Shown: in pieces, positions 1 through 8,614 of the stretch
Layout of the letters: every line of letters begins with the position of its first letter
Numbering within the stretch: the first letter of the stretch is position 1
Origin: Anaerolineales bacterium
GTDB taxonomy: Bacteria; Chloroflexota; Anaerolineae; 4572-78; J111
Direction: 5' to 3'
DNA: 64,000 nucleotides
Assembly: GCA_015075185.1 (NCBI GenBank)
Contig: JABTUW010000005.1
Coordinates: 682,001 to 746,000, forward strand
Made by a program: the position numbers and the translations under genes
The notes under the pieces: model-generated
The model's database searches: none
Told to the model about the DNA's origin: nothing
The model's input: the letters and a program-made list of their open reading frames with translations, nothing else

Positions 1-2
1 TG

Positions 3-110
3 CACCGATCAAAGAACACTGCAACCGGAATATTAACTACCCTGCGTTTCCGGACGGCGGCGCTGCCGGAACTGATTGAAAGTGTGTTAGCTGAAGAGTT
101 GATATAGTTG
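3..110 (+). CDS. Possible C-terminal end of a truncated CDS
   Basis: An open frame enters from the left edge and ends at TAG, giving about 35 residues that finish in LPELIESVLAEELI, an amphipathic helix-like tail. It is too short to assign to a family. The frame is the only one of the three + frames without an early stop, which is weak evidence by itself. It could be chance. Confidence 0.25.
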
Positions 111-336
111 GGTAAGTGAAAGGAGAAAATTAACAAGCCCGGATGTGGTGCTGGCCAACGGGTCCGGGCTGCCTTGAACTAAGCCATCTCTCACCCGAGC
201 GCCATTTCGGTGAGAATGGATGTGGATATATATTACCCCGTATTTCGCCAAATCCAAGGACATTTCACCTTTGGAGCAAACTTGGGCCAATGCTCCGCGT
301 TGGCGGCATCAGGGTAAGGCCGAGAAAGAATCCCCC

Positions 337-412
337 AGTATAGCCTAACCAACCGCTGCGCGTCTAGTGACAAATGTCACTATTAATTCAGCCATCTGTG
401 ACGTTTGTCACT
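337..412 (-). promoter_or_regulatory. Paired 16-bp operator with leftward -10 element
   Basis: Two near-palindromes, AGTGACAAATGTCACT (366-381) and TGTGACGTTTGTCACT (397-412), have centres 31 bp apart. On the minus strand TATACT (337-342) lies 34 bp from the nearer centre, as expected for a class II activator site. The nearest possible leftward reading frame (about 58-67 codons ending at 87) has no convincing ribosome site, so the target may lie outside the window. The motif recurs near 13.86, 35.38, 39.48 and 47.21 kb. Confidence 0.5.
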
Positions 413-606
413 AATAATCAGGATAAACTACACTTCCTGATGGAGAAAAACGGTTCTATAGTGGGAATAGGCTTTTACAGGTACTCTTCCATTTCTACTT
501 CTGCCAGTTTAGTTCCTGATTTTCCCTCCCTAATGGATCAATAAGCAGCAAGCCTGATCCGACCAAGACTATTAGTACAATTGAAACCGGTGAAAGGATC
601 AGGACT

Positions 607-729
607 ATGACAGTCATCATCATTTCACAACCATACAGCGACAGTGGAAACAGGATTGCTACGCAGTTGGCGTAGCTGGTTGATACAGGTACTTTGCCGA
701 TAAATTCGGTATTGGAGGTGCGGTTCAAC
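607..729 (+). pseudogene. Possible remnant of a cytidylate-kinase-like gene
   Basis: After an AGGA ribosome-site-like stretch, an ATG opens MTVIIISQPYSDSGNRIATQ, which resembles the P-loop start of cytidylate-kinase-like proteins (iSRq.GSgG..IA). TAG follows at codon 23 and the same frame continues open for another 18 codons without a recognisable domain. The lysine of the P-loop is absent. I read it as a decayed fragment, but the match is short and may be coincidence. The rest of 1-797 shows only the operator pair. Confidence 0.25.
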
Positions 730-797
730 TTATTATCATTACACTCAACTATCTACCAAACAAAGATTAATCAATGCGGGTAAAGGAGGGAAGTCCA

Positions 798-1280
798 GTG
801 CATAGACAACCGTACAGCCGCAAAGACCGATTAATCAAAGAAAAACGGCACGACGTTTATCAAGAACGAAGTAAATGGCCTGAACCAACCCGCAGTACCG
901 GGTGTGGCGCTCTATTTGTCAATGGGCGCTGGACCTGGCAGGAAGCACCCCCAAAAACCTACGAGACTATCTGTCCGGCCTGCCGGCGTATCGCCGATCG
1001 CTACCCGGCCGGGTATGTGGAAATCAGGGGCCCATTCCTTGCTGAACATCACGCCGAAATATTAAATCTCATCACTAACGTCGAGAAGCAGGAGAAAAGT
1101 GAGCACCCGCTGGAAAGAATCATCGCTACTACCTCTGAAAAAGATCACCTTCTGATCACCAGCACCGGGCATCATCTGGCTCGCCGCATCGGCGAAGCAT
1201 TGGCCAGAGCGTACAAGGGTGAGCTTTCTTTTCAATATGCCGAAGCCGAAGATAGTATCAGGGTTTATTGGCAACGGTAA
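798..1280 (+). CDS. BCAM0308-type protein (function unknown)
   Basis: The 160-residue protein has the layout I associate with the BCAM0308 family: a basic N-terminus (RKDRLIKEKRHDVYQERSKWPEP), a GCGALFVNGRW segment, a CPAC zinc-knuckle-like pair and a C-terminal alpha/beta half with ITSTGHHLARRIGEAL. The family has no established biochemical role that I know. I chose the GTG start because AAGGAGGG sits 7 bases before it; an in-frame ATG 24 bases upstream lies on the other side of that ribosome site. It is followed on the same strand by the cNMP-fold gene and the ATPase operon. Note that the first Cys of the usual CxxCG is replaced (TGCG). Confidence 0.6.
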   Translation: MHRQPYSRKDRLIKEKRHDVYQERSKWPEPTRSTGCGALFVNGRWTWQEAPPKTYETICPACRRIADRYPAGYVEIRGPFLAEHHAEILNLITNVEKQEKSEHPLERIIATTSEKDHLLITSTGHHLARRIGEALARAYKGELSFQYAEAEDSIRVYWQR

Positions 1281-1325
1281 CAGGCTAAAGGTCTAATTTG
1301 AACACAAAATAAGAAAGGTGTGACA

Positions 1326-1808
1326 ATGACGACACAGACCGAGTTAAGGTTACTCACGACCCTCCGGGGTATCAAGGCGCTCCAGGGAATGGAATCAGCG
1401 CACTTAAAGAAGCTGGCGGCTATGGCCGGCGAGGCCACTTTTGCTAAAGACCGCATCATCTACCGGGAAGGAGACCTGGGGGAAGCGATTTACTTTATCG
1501 AAGAGGGCGAGGTAGTGATTGAAATGAGTATGGCAGACAGCCCACCGATAAGGATGTACTCCGTCGGCCCAGGCCAGCTTTTTGGCTGGTCGGCGCTGTT
1601 TCCACCCCGGCGTAAGCAGGCCCGGGCTCGGGCCGTTGTCCCCACGCGCGTGATTGCCGTCAATGCGGCTCGATTACGCGAGGCCTTTAAAGCGGATCAA
1701 GGTTTGGAAAACGCTATTATCCAGCGGGTGAATGAAGTCATCGCCGATCGTCTAGCAGTCACCCGGCAGCAATTGACAGACGCCTTCCAAATAAGCCCGC
1801 AGCACTAG
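1326..1808 (+). CDS. Stand-alone cyclic-nucleotide-binding-fold protein
   Basis: A single Crp-like effector domain (about residues 15-130: DRIIYREGDLGEAIYFIEEGEV, then GQLFGWSALFPP) with a short C-terminal helix and no helix-turn-helix. In true cAMP-binding proteins the phosphate cassette contains Glu and Arg-Ser; here it reads FGWSALFPPRRKQARARA, so the ligand is uncertain. A second protein of the same GWS..PP type lies near 49.7 kb. ATG is preferred to the GTG six bases upstream by spacing from AAAGG. It stands just upstream of the ATPase operon and may be cotranscribed; a sensory or scaffolding role is only inferred. Confidence 0.65.
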   Translation: MTTQTELRLLTTLRGIKALQGMESAHLKKLAAMAGEATFAKDRIIYREGDLGEAIYFIEEGEVVIEMSMADSPPIRMYSVGPGQLFGWSALFPPRRKQARARAVVPTRVIAVNAARLREAFKADQGLENAIIQRVNEVIADRLAVTRQQLTDAFQISPQH

Positions 1809-1834
1809 CCAGCAGCAATCAATTTAGAAGAACA

Positions 1835-2170
1835 ATGTCAATTCCGCTCCCGCCTTTACAAGCCATCCATCAGAAAGAGACAGAATTACACCATCGCCTT
1901 GAAATGGCCCGGCAGCAAGCCGAAGCCAGGCTTCAGGCAGCTCGTGCGGAAGCCGAGCAGATACTGTCTCAGGCCGAGCAAGAGGGCCGGGCCGAGGCCA
2001 AGGTTCTTTTGGAACAAGGTCTGGCAGCGGCTCAGCAAGAGGCCGAAACTGTTCTGGCTGAAGCGCAGGAGCAGGCTGCGGCGCTGCACAGGCGCGCAGC
2101 AACCCATTTGGACGCGGCCGCAAAGCAAATCACCAGGTTAGTGCTGCCTGGAGATTCACAACTGGCCTGA
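1835..2170 (+). CDS. atpH: A/V-type ATPase subunit H/G (peripheral stalk)
   Basis: A 111-residue, almost wholly helical protein with alternating Ala/Glu/Gln heptads (QAEARLQAARAEAEQILSQ), typical of the peripheral-stalk coiled coil that pairs with subunit E. Sequence identity in such coiled coils is weak evidence, but it is the first gene of a nine-gene operon in the order H/G-I-K-E-C-F-A-B-D, the order known from Thermus. It acts at the cytoplasmic side of the membrane as a stator. Confidence 0.8.
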   Translation: MSIPLPPLQAIHQKETELHHRLEMARQQAEARLQAARAEAEQILSQAEQEGRAEAKVLLEQGLAAAQQEAETVLAEAQEQAAALHRRAATHLDAAAKQITRLVLPGDSQLA

Positions 2171-2190
2171 CTCAAACCGGAGCATTCAGC

Positions 2191-4098
2191 ATGCTGCTTT
2201 CGATGGCCAAGGTGCAGATTATTGGCACCAAACAATGCCAGAGCCAAACCATTCAACTCCTCCAGCGGCTGGGCGTTGTTCAGATTGACCCGTGGAGTGA
2301 GCGCCGCGCTGGGGTGCAGCAGCGCATGACCCTGGGCAGTGAAATCATTTCCGGGCGCGAGCGTCTGGCTTATGCCGCCACCCGGGTAGAGGCTCTCCTG
2401 GTAGCTTTGCCCGCCGTCGAGACCGTCCCCCCCGCCGAGTTCAAGACAGACGAGCACCGTTCTCCTGACGAGTTATTTCAGGCGGTTGAGACGGACCTGG
2501 GCGAAATTGGACCGCAAACACAGGCGCTGACCGGCCGGCGCACCCAGTTGGCAGAGCAGTTGGCTTCTCTCAGCCGTTATGAGACGACGCTTCGGCAACT
2601 GCTCCCGGTGACCCCGGTCTATGTTGATTTAGAGTATTATGCCGTCAGCGCCGTGTGGGTTGAACGCCGCTTTCAGCCGGTTCTGGAAATTCTGACCCAG
2701 CAGCTACAGGAATTGACCCAGGGCTTGTGCGAGGTTGTCTCGCACCAGGTTAATCCGGATATGATCGTTGCCCTGCTGATCTTCCCCAAAAGTCAGGCCG
2801 GCGCCGTTAATGAGCTGCTTGGGCGCGAGAATATCAGCCAGGTTCGTCTACCACCGGACCTGGCGGGGCAGTCTCTCGAGCAAGCCCTGGCTAATATTCA
2901 GGAGCGGCGGCGGGCAATCCCCCAAGAGTTGGCTGAGGTTGAGGCCCAACTGGCGGCGCTGGCGCAGACATGGCGCTCTCGGCTGTTGGCCTGGCAAGGG
3001 TTGTTGCATGACCAACTGGCCCAGCTAGAGGTACAAACTCACCTTGGTCAAACCGACTATACCTTTGTTGTCGAAGGCTGGGCGCCGGAGTCGCGGCTGG
3101 AGCAGATCCGCGCGGCGCTGCGGCGTGAGGTTGGCGAGGAAGTCCTGCTCATTGAACTGCCCCTATCCGCAGCCGAGCAAGAACAAGCTCCGGTGTTGTT
3201 TGCTAATCCCCGCCTCGTGACTCCTTTTGAGCCGCTGCTGGGGCTGTTAGCCTTACCCCGTTATGGCGAATTTGATCCATCTCCCTTAATGGCCCTCTTC
3301 TTCCCACTCTTTTTCGGGATGATCCTGGGCGATGTGGCCTATGGCTTTGTTTTGTTGGCTCTGATGATCTATCTGCGCTGGCGCTTTAAAGCCAGCTTTT
3401 TCTTACGTTCATTGAGCGAAGCGCTGATCATGGCCTCCATCTGGAGCATTATTTTTGGTTTTCTCTACGGGGAATTTTTGGGCACCCTGGGCGAGGAGAT
3501 TGGCCTGCACCCGCTCTGGTTTGATCGCGGCCATGACGTGCAAAGATTGTTTCTGCTCACCATTGGCTTAGGCGCGGGGCATATTGTCTTGGGCCTGGGC
3601 CTGGGCCTATGGGATGGAGTGCGCCGCCGCAGCCGCCACACGATCATCGAAAAAGCCGCCATGCTGGTCGCCCTGGCCGCCATTTTCCTGCTGGTGGCTG
3701 TTCTGGCGGGCTATCTGCCCGACTCTTTTTTTACCCCCGCTATTGCCTTGCTGGTCGTGGGCGTGGTCCTGCTTATCTACAGCCTGGGTAAGCTGGGCCT
3801 GCTGCTGGGGCCACTGGAGCTGCTGAGCCTGGTCAGTAATGTTCTCTCGTATCTGCGGATTGCCGCGATTGGCCTGTCGTCGGTCTATCTGGCCCAGGTA
3901 GCTAACGAGTTGGGCGGGCTGGTGGGCAATCTCCTGGTCGGCCTGATTATTGCCGGCCTGTTGCACGCATTGAACCTGGTTTTGGGTACGTTCAGCCCAA
4001 CCATTCAATCCTTGCGCTTGCACTACGTCGAATTCTTCGGCAAGTTCTACCGGGGTGGAGGCCAGCCCTTCCGCCCGTTTCAACGTTTACACTTGTAG
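2191..4098 (+). CDS. atpI: A/V-type ATPase subunit I (membrane stator, subunit a)
   Basis: 635 residues: a soluble, partly coiled-coil N-terminal half (1-340) and a C-terminal half with about seven or eight membrane segments starting near PLMALFFPLFFGMILGDVAYG, the well conserved first helix of the family. The conserved SNVLSYLRIAAIGLS segment near residue 550 carries the essential arginine of the ion half-channel. Length is usual for bacterial/archaeal I subunits (600-680). The start could also be the second Met (MAKVQIIG, four codons in). It transfers ions to the K ring. Confidence 0.93.
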   Translation: MLLSMAKVQIIGTKQCQSQTIQLLQRLGVVQIDPWSERRAGVQQRMTLGSEIISGRERLAYAATRVEALLVALPAVETVPPAEFKTDEHRSPDELFQAVETDLGEIGPQTQALTGRRTQLAEQLASLSRYETTLRQLLPVTPVYVDLEYYAVSAVWVERRFQPVLEILTQQLQELTQGLCEVVSHQVNPDMIVALLIFPKSQAGAVNELLGRENISQVRLPPDLAGQSLEQALANIQERRRAIPQELAEVEAQLAALAQTWRSRLLAWQGLLHDQLAQLEVQTHLGQTDYTFVVEGWAPESRLEQIRAALRREVGEEVLLIELPLSAAEQEQAPVLFANPRLVTPFEPLLGLLALPRYGEFDPSPLMALFFPLFFGMILGDVAYGFVLLALMIYLRWRFKASFFLRSLSEALIMASIWSIIFGFLYGEFLGTLGEEIGLHPLWFDRGHDVQRLFLLTIGLGAGHIVLGLGLGLWDGVRRRSRHTIIEKAAMLVALAAIFLLVAVLAGYLPDSFFTPAIALLVVGVVLLIYSLGKLGLLLGPLELLSLVSNVLSYLRIAAIGLSSVYLAQVANELGGLVGNLLVGLIIAGLLHALNLVLGTFSPTIQSLRLHYVEFFGKFYRGGGQPFRPFQRLHL

Positions 4099-4141
4099 GA
4101 CAAAACTTCAGTTTGACCAAAATTAGAAAGGAACTTGAACT

Positions 4142-4360
4142 ATGGAAGCTGGTTTGATTGCCATTGGCGCGGGTCTGGCCGTTGGTCTGGCGGGTATCGC
4201 CACCGGCTATGCCCAGGGACATATCGGCTCGGCGGGGGTAGGCGCTGTGGCCGAAAAGCCGGAATTACTCGGTAACATTATCCTGCTGATTGCCATTCCT
4301 GAGACAGTGCTCATCTTGGGCTTCGCCGTGGCCGCCATGATTATTTTGCTTCTGGCCTGA
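4142..4360 (+). CDS. atpK: A/V-type ATPase subunit K (c-ring proteolipid)
   Basis: 72 residues forming one hairpin of two membrane helices, with a glycine-rich first helix (GAGLAVGLAGIATGYAQGHIG) and the ion-binding carboxylate Glu54 in IPETVLILGF of the second. It is the short, single-hairpin form, not the four-helix form of Enterococcus. Gln25 in helix 1 and Thr55 after the Glu are polar groups that in some c subunits help bind sodium; this is suggestive but not enough to decide H+ versus Na+ coupling. AAAGGAAC precedes the ATG. Confidence 0.92.
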   Translation: MEAGLIAIGAGLAVGLAGIATGYAQGHIGSAGVGAVAEKPELLGNIILLIAIPETVLILGFAVAAMIILLLA

Positions 4361-4459
4361 ATACCGGCAGATCAATCACTTTTTAGAATTGGGTTTATCC
4401 AAGTTTTGGGCGGTTCAGTGGGACCGGGTGCTAATGTATCCTGAGAGTAAATTTGTCCT

Positions 4460-5119
4460 ATGTCTTTAGAGCATATCCTGCAAGCCCTGGAGGCTGAAGC
4501 CGAGCGGCAAATTACCGAGATTGAACAGGCCGCTGAGGCTGAAGTTAAACGTATCCTCAGCCAAGCCCAAATCGAAGCCGGGGCGGTGCGCCAAAAACAC
4601 CTGGCGGCCAGTCAGGCGTTGCTTCAAGTGGAGCGAACCCGCCTGCTTAACCGAGCCAAACAGCAAGCTTCTCAGACCGTGTTAAGGGGGCGAGAGGCGG
4701 TGATTTCCTCGGCCTTGACCACCACGATGGAATGCCTGGCTGCCTTATCCAACACGAACGCCTATCCCCAACTCCTCCGACAATTGACCCAGGAAGCTGT
4801 AGACACCCTAGGTATGGACGAGCCGCTTTGCCTGCACGTGCGGGAACAGGATGTCGAGCTGATGGAACGAATCGTTGGCGAGATGAAGCTACCGGCCAGC
4901 GTAACGGGCGACTTAAAAGAGGTCATCCCCCCGGGGCAGATGCACTTTTATCCTGCTGAACAGAATGGCCAATCCCTGGGCGGCCTGGCTGCCACTGTTG
5001 CTGCGGGCCGGGTCACCTTGAATAATACTCTGGAAGCGCGTCTCTTTCGGGTAAGCAACCTCTACCGCGCCCAAATTGCCGAAATCATCTTTGATGAGCC
5101 AGGAGGGCAGGAGGGTTAA
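4460..5119 (+). CDS. atpE: A/V-type ATPase subunit E (peripheral stalk)
   Basis: 219 residues: N-terminal long helix rich in Ala/Glu/Gln (AEAERQITEIEQAAEAEVK), then a globular C-terminal domain from about residue 100 ending with NTLEARLFRVSNLYRAQIAEI, the conserved NTLxxRLxxxxxxxxPxIxxxLF-type end of subunit E. It pairs with the H/G coiled coil and caps the A3B3 head. The stop codon is four bases before the GTG of subunit C, so the two are likely translated together. A 99-base gap before it holds nothing I can recognise. Confidence 0.9.
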   Translation: MSLEHILQALEAEAERQITEIEQAAEAEVKRILSQAQIEAGAVRQKHLAASQALLQVERTRLLNRAKQQASQTVLRGREAVISSALTTTMECLAALSNTNAYPQLLRQLTQEAVDTLGMDEPLCLHVREQDVELMERIVGEMKLPASVTGDLKEVIPPGQMHFYPAEQNGQSLGGLAATVAAGRVTLNNTLEARLFRVSNLYRAQIAEIIFDEPGGQEG

Positions 5120-5123
5120 ATTT

Positions 5124-6212
5124 GTGCCCAGCGGCTATGACTACGGCAATGCCCGCCTCCGCGCCATGCGCAGCCGGCTCCTCACAGCAGCCGACTACTA
5201 CGACTTGCTGGCTAAAGCGACGATTGAGGAGGTTATTACCGCGCTGACCGAAACCCCTTATAAAGAGGACATTGAGCTAGCCTTGACCCGGCTGGTTGGC
5301 GTCGCCTGTGTTTTTGAGGCGATGCGGGCTAACTTAACCCGGACGCTGCGCCAGCTTCGTGACTTTTTTGAGGGAGAACCTCGCCGGCTGGTAGACCTGC
5401 TGCTGCAGCGCTGGGACCGCCATAACTTGTTGACTATCTTGCGCGGGCAGAGTCAAGAGCTTACTCCTGAAACAGTGTTAGCGACGGTCGTGCCGGTGGG
5501 CCAGCTTGACGAGGTATCGTTACGAGAGCTGGCTCGCCAGCCCGGTTTCCGGGCGGTGATTGAGTTGATGTCAACCTGGCGATTGCCGTACGCCGGAGCG
5601 CTGCGCCGCGTCCAGCCGCGTATCGGCACGCTCCCCGACCTCGATCAGCTAGAGCTGGCCCTGAATCGCGCTCATTACGCCTCGCTCCAAGAGCAACTGC
5701 ACCAGGGTAATGGTAACAAAGCGATTGTGCTTGAGCAGTTCCAGACTGAGATTGATCTGGCTAACCTGCTCACAGGGCTGCGGCTGGTCCGCCGGCCGGA
5801 TCTGGTACCTCTGGTTCAGCAGCGCTACAACACGGGCAATGGGCATCCTCTGTTCATTGAGCCGGGCGGTCACCTGCCGGTACAGCATCTGGTTGAGTTG
5901 ATTACCCAGGCCGGCAATTTAGAAGGGTTCGTCCACGGATTGAATAATACCCGCTACGGGGCAGCCTTGGCTGCGGGCTGGCAGCGTTATCAGGCCGGTG
6001 AAGGCAGATTAGCCGTCTTCGAACGGGAGCTGGAACGCTGGCAGGCGCATCAGTTCGTCGCTATGTTCAACCGCAACCCGTTGAGTATTGCCGTCCCTAT
6101 GGGCTACATCGGTTGTAAGGCTATCGAGGTCGCCAACCTGCGGCTCATTGCCCAGGCCGTCGCCCTGGGGCTGAAACGTGACGACGTGCGGCAGGAGTTA
6201 ATCATTGTTTAG
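5124..6212 (+). CDS. atpC: A/V-type ATPase subunit C (central connector)
   Basis: 362 residues matching the all-helical subunit C/AC39 family: SGYDYGNARLRAMRSRLL at the N-terminus, DRHNLLTILRG near residue 105, and a C-terminal NPLSIAVPMGYIGCKAIEVANLRLIA, the signature region of the family. It couples the rotor ring to the central shaft. The GTG start follows a strong AGGAGGG 9 bases upstream; an ATG 48 bases earlier is in frame but lies inside subunit E. Length is slightly above the usual 320-350. Confidence 0.9.
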   Translation: MPSGYDYGNARLRAMRSRLLTAADYYDLLAKATIEEVITALTETPYKEDIELALTRLVGVACVFEAMRANLTRTLRQLRDFFEGEPRRLVDLLLQRWDRHNLLTILRGQSQELTPETVLATVVPVGQLDEVSLRELARQPGFRAVIELMSTWRLPYAGALRRVQPRIGTLPDLDQLELALNRAHYASLQEQLHQGNGNKAIVLEQFQTEIDLANLLTGLRLVRRPDLVPLVQQRYNTGNGHPLFIEPGGHLPVQHLVELITQAGNLEGFVHGLNNTRYGAALAAGWQRYQAGEGRLAVFERELERWQAHQFVAMFNRNPLSIAVPMGYIGCKAIEVANLRLIAQAVALGLKRDDVRQELIIV

Positions 6213-6247
6213 GTAACACTGCACCAGCACATATCAAATTTGGCACA

Positions 6248-6350
6248 TCCTTCGATACGCGCTCCACTTCGTTCCGCGCTACTCAGGATGCGATAATGAG
6301 TGGAAATCATCCTGAGTAGGGCGTTAGCCCGTATCGAAGGGTGATTTCCA
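6248..6350. repeat. Palindromic interspersed repeat, family 1, copy a
   Basis: An imperfect inverted repeat whose arms read CCTTCGATACGCGCTCCAC and ...CGTATCGAAGGGTGATTT around a central ATCCTGAGTAG. Related copies lie at 10.1, 27.5 and 34.3 kb. It separates subunits C and F inside the ATPase operon. No transposase is present, so this looks like a non-autonomous MITE-like element. Confidence 0.75.
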
Positions 6351-6403
6351 GTAAAATGTCGAATTCAGGTCAGTTACGACGACGTTACGTTCAGGTTAAG
6401 CTT

Positions 6404-6754
6404 ATGGGACGCTTAATGGTCATTACTACTCCTGATTTGGCTCCCGGCTTTCAATTAGCCGGCGTAGAGACCTTTGCCGCTGCCAGCCCTGAAGAAGCTG
6501 AGGTGCTCTTACGGAAACTTCTGGCCGGAGGAGAAGCCAGTTTGATCGCTGTTCGCCGAGCCTTGTTAGAGGCCATGGATGCCCGCTTGCGCCGCCAGGT
6601 TGAGTCGACCTACCAGCCGGTGGTCATGGCTATCCCTGGAGCCATGCCAATCCTCGCCAGGGAGCAGCGCCACCGCGCCATTTCTGAACTTATCCGGCGG
6701 GCCATTGGCTTTCAAATCACCTTTGGCACGGAGCAGCAGGAAGACAGCAGATAG
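6404..6754 (+). CDS. atpF: A/V-type ATPase subunit F (rotor)
   Basis: About 116 residues with the subunit F fold: MGRLMVITTPDLAPGFQLAGVETF (short beta strand and a Gly-rich turn), a middle region with LLAGGEASLIAV, and PVVMAIPGAMP, which matches the conserved P.i..iP of the family. It forms the central shaft with subunit D. Longer in-frame starts (from 6341 or 6356) would begin inside the preceding repeat, so I prefer the Met that restores the normal length of about 105-115. Confidence 0.82.
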   Translation: MGRLMVITTPDLAPGFQLAGVETFAAASPEEAEVLLRKLLAGGEASLIAVRRALLEAMDARLRRQVESTYQPVVMAIPGAMPILAREQRHRAISELIRRAIGFQITFGTEQQEDSR

Positions 6755-6795
6755 TAGATGGTAGATAGCGAATAGTGGATAGCTAATTTTAGACT

Positions 6796-8586
6796 ATGAC
6801 TGTTAATCGAAAATCCAAAATCGAAAATCCAAAATCCCAAACCGGCGCCATTGTGCGTATTGCCGGCCCGGTTGTGGTGGCCAAAGGGCTGGACAGCGTC
6901 CGTCTTTATGATGTGGTCCATGTCGGCCACTTGGGGTTGGTGGGTGAGGTGATCCGCCTGGCCAACGACCTGGCCACCATCCAGGTTTACGAAGATACCG
7001 GCGGGCTGCGGGTCGGAGAACCGGTCTTGAGCAGCGGCAGCCCTTTTACCGTCGAGTTAGGGCCGGGACTCCTCGGTTCTATCTTTGATGGCGTGCAGCG
7101 CCCTTTGCCGGTATTACGCCAGCAGCAGGGAGATTTTATCGCCCGTGGCGGGACAGCCCCAGCCCTGGATCGCCAGAAATTATGGGAATTCCAGCCGTGG
7201 ATCCAGGCAGGCCAACACCTCTCGGAAGGCGATGTGCTGGGAGTTGTCAAGGAGACAGCCTACCTGGAGCATGGTCTCCTGGTACCGCCGGGTTTCAATG
7301 GCGTGGTTGAAGAAATCCGGTCTGGCCCGCACACCATCGAGCAGACCATCGTGCTGGTTCGCCCTGATGGGAGGCCGTTAAGCGCGCCGCTGCTGGAACT
7401 AAGCATGTTGCAGCGCTGGCCGGCCCGCCAACCGCGCCCTCACCGGGGCAAGTTGGACCCGACCACGCCGCTGGTGACGGGTCAGCGGGTGGTTGACACC
7501 TTTTTTCCGATCACGAAAGGCGGCACGGCCATCATCCCCGGTGGCTTTGGCTCCGGCAAAACAGTCCTCGAGCAGACCCTGGCCAAGTGGGCCAATGCCG
7601 ATATCATTGTCTACGTGGGCTGCGGCGAGCGCGGCAACGAAATGACCGACGTGTTGGAGGAATTTCCCAAATTGGAGGACCCCAACACGGGAGGCGCGTT
7701 GATGGACCGGACCATTCTGGTCGCCAACACCTCGAATATGCCGGTGGCTGCGCGCGAGGCCAGCATTTATACCGGCATTGCCATGGCCGAATATTTCCGC
7801 GATATGGGTTACGATGTGGCCCTGATGGCCGACTCGACCTCGCGCTGGGGTGAAGCGCTGCGGGAGGTCTCCGGCCGGCTGGAGGAGATGCCCGGCGAGG
7901 AAGGCTATCCGGCCTACCTGCTCAGCCGCCTGGCCGAATTCTACGAACGCGGCGGGCGCATAAGCTGCCTGGGCCAGCCTGAGCGTACCGGCTCGGTCAC
8001 GCTTGTCGGGGCGGTTTCGCCGCCCGGCGGCGATTTCTCGGAACCGATGACCCAGAACTCCTTGCGCGTGACCGGCGCCTTTTGGGGCCTGGATACCGAT
8101 CTGGCCCGCCGGCGGCACTTCCCGGCTATCAACTGGATCAGCAGCTACTCCCAATATAAATTGGACGACTGGTTCAATCGCCAGGTGGCCGAAGATTGGG
8201 CCGCTCAGCGGCAGGCTGCCCGTGCCCTGCTGCAACGTGAGACCGAGTTACAGGAGATTGTACAACTGGTCGGGGCCGACGCCCTGGCCGAAGCCGAGAA
8301 AGCCGACCTGGCCATTGGCCGGCTGCTGCGCGAAGACTTCCTCCAGCAGTCCGCCGTCGGCGACGATGCTTTTTGCCCGTTGGAGAAAACCTACTGGCTG
8401 CTCAAAGTGATTCTAACCTTTTATAAACATATCACCGACGCTCTCCAGCGGGCTGTTCCCTTGGAACAGGCGCTTGCGCCTGTGCTGCTGGATCAAATCG
8501 CCCGGATGAAAGAGTGGCCGCCCGAAACGGCGGCAGGTCGAGTTGGTGAGTTGTTGAAGCAGATTGAAGAATTTTTTGGGAGATAA
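6796..8586 (+). CDS. atpA: A/V-type ATPase catalytic subunit A
   Basis: 596 residues, normal length. Visible features: the insertion region typical of A subunits (GSIFDGVQRPL, near residue 95), the P-loop GGFGSGKT near 249-256 with the FGSGKT form, GCGERGNEMTDVL, the nucleotide-binding MADSTSRWGEALREVSGRL, and GAVSPPGGDFSEP. It hydrolyses or makes ATP in the A3B3 head. The first 15 codons (NRKSKIENPKSQ) look like the intergenic repeat AATCCAAAATC translated, so the true N-terminus may start later, near TGAIVRIAGP. Its end overlaps an upstream frame of subunit B. Confidence 0.97.
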   Translation: MTVNRKSKIENPKSQTGAIVRIAGPVVVAKGLDSVRLYDVVHVGHLGLVGEVIRLANDLATIQVYEDTGGLRVGEPVLSSGSPFTVELGPGLLGSIFDGVQRPLPVLRQQQGDFIARGGTAPALDRQKLWEFQPWIQAGQHLSEGDVLGVVKETAYLEHGLLVPPGFNGVVEEIRSGPHTIEQTIVLVRPDGRPLSAPLLELSMLQRWPARQPRPHRGKLDPTTPLVTGQRVVDTFFPITKGGTAIIPGGFGSGKTVLEQTLAKWANADIIVYVGCGERGNEMTDVLEEFPKLEDPNTGGALMDRTILVANTSNMPVAAREASIYTGIAMAEYFRDMGYDVALMADSTSRWGEALREVSGRLEEMPGEEGYPAYLLSRLAEFYERGGRISCLGQPERTGSVTLVGAVSPPGGDFSEPMTQNSLRVTGAFWGLDTDLARRRHFPAINWISSYSQYKLDDWFNRQVAEDWAAQRQAARALLQRETELQEIVQLVGADALAEAEKADLAIGRLLREDFLQQSAVGDDAFCPLEKTYWLLKVILTFYKHITDALQRAVPLEQALAPVLLDQIARMKEWPPETAAGRVGELLKQIEEFFGR

Positions 8587-8614
8587 GGGTGATTCAAGAG
8601 GTCAAGAGTACACC

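Noticed and set aside
143..343. 66-codon + frame at the left edge
   Set aside because: No ribosome site, no domain, low-complexity composition, and it overlaps the proposed leftward promoter region.
495..728. 77-codon minus-strand frame
   Set aside because: No ribosome site, no domain; hydrophobic stretches arise from AT-rich intergenic sequence.
2032..2457. 141-codon minus-strand frame across the H/G-I subunit junction
   Set aside because: Antisense to two well supported ATPase genes, no ribosome site, no domain.
7399..8235. 278-codon minus-strand frame inside the subunit A gene
   Set aside because: Shadow of a GC-rich conserved gene; no recognisable domain and repetitive Gly/Arg composition.
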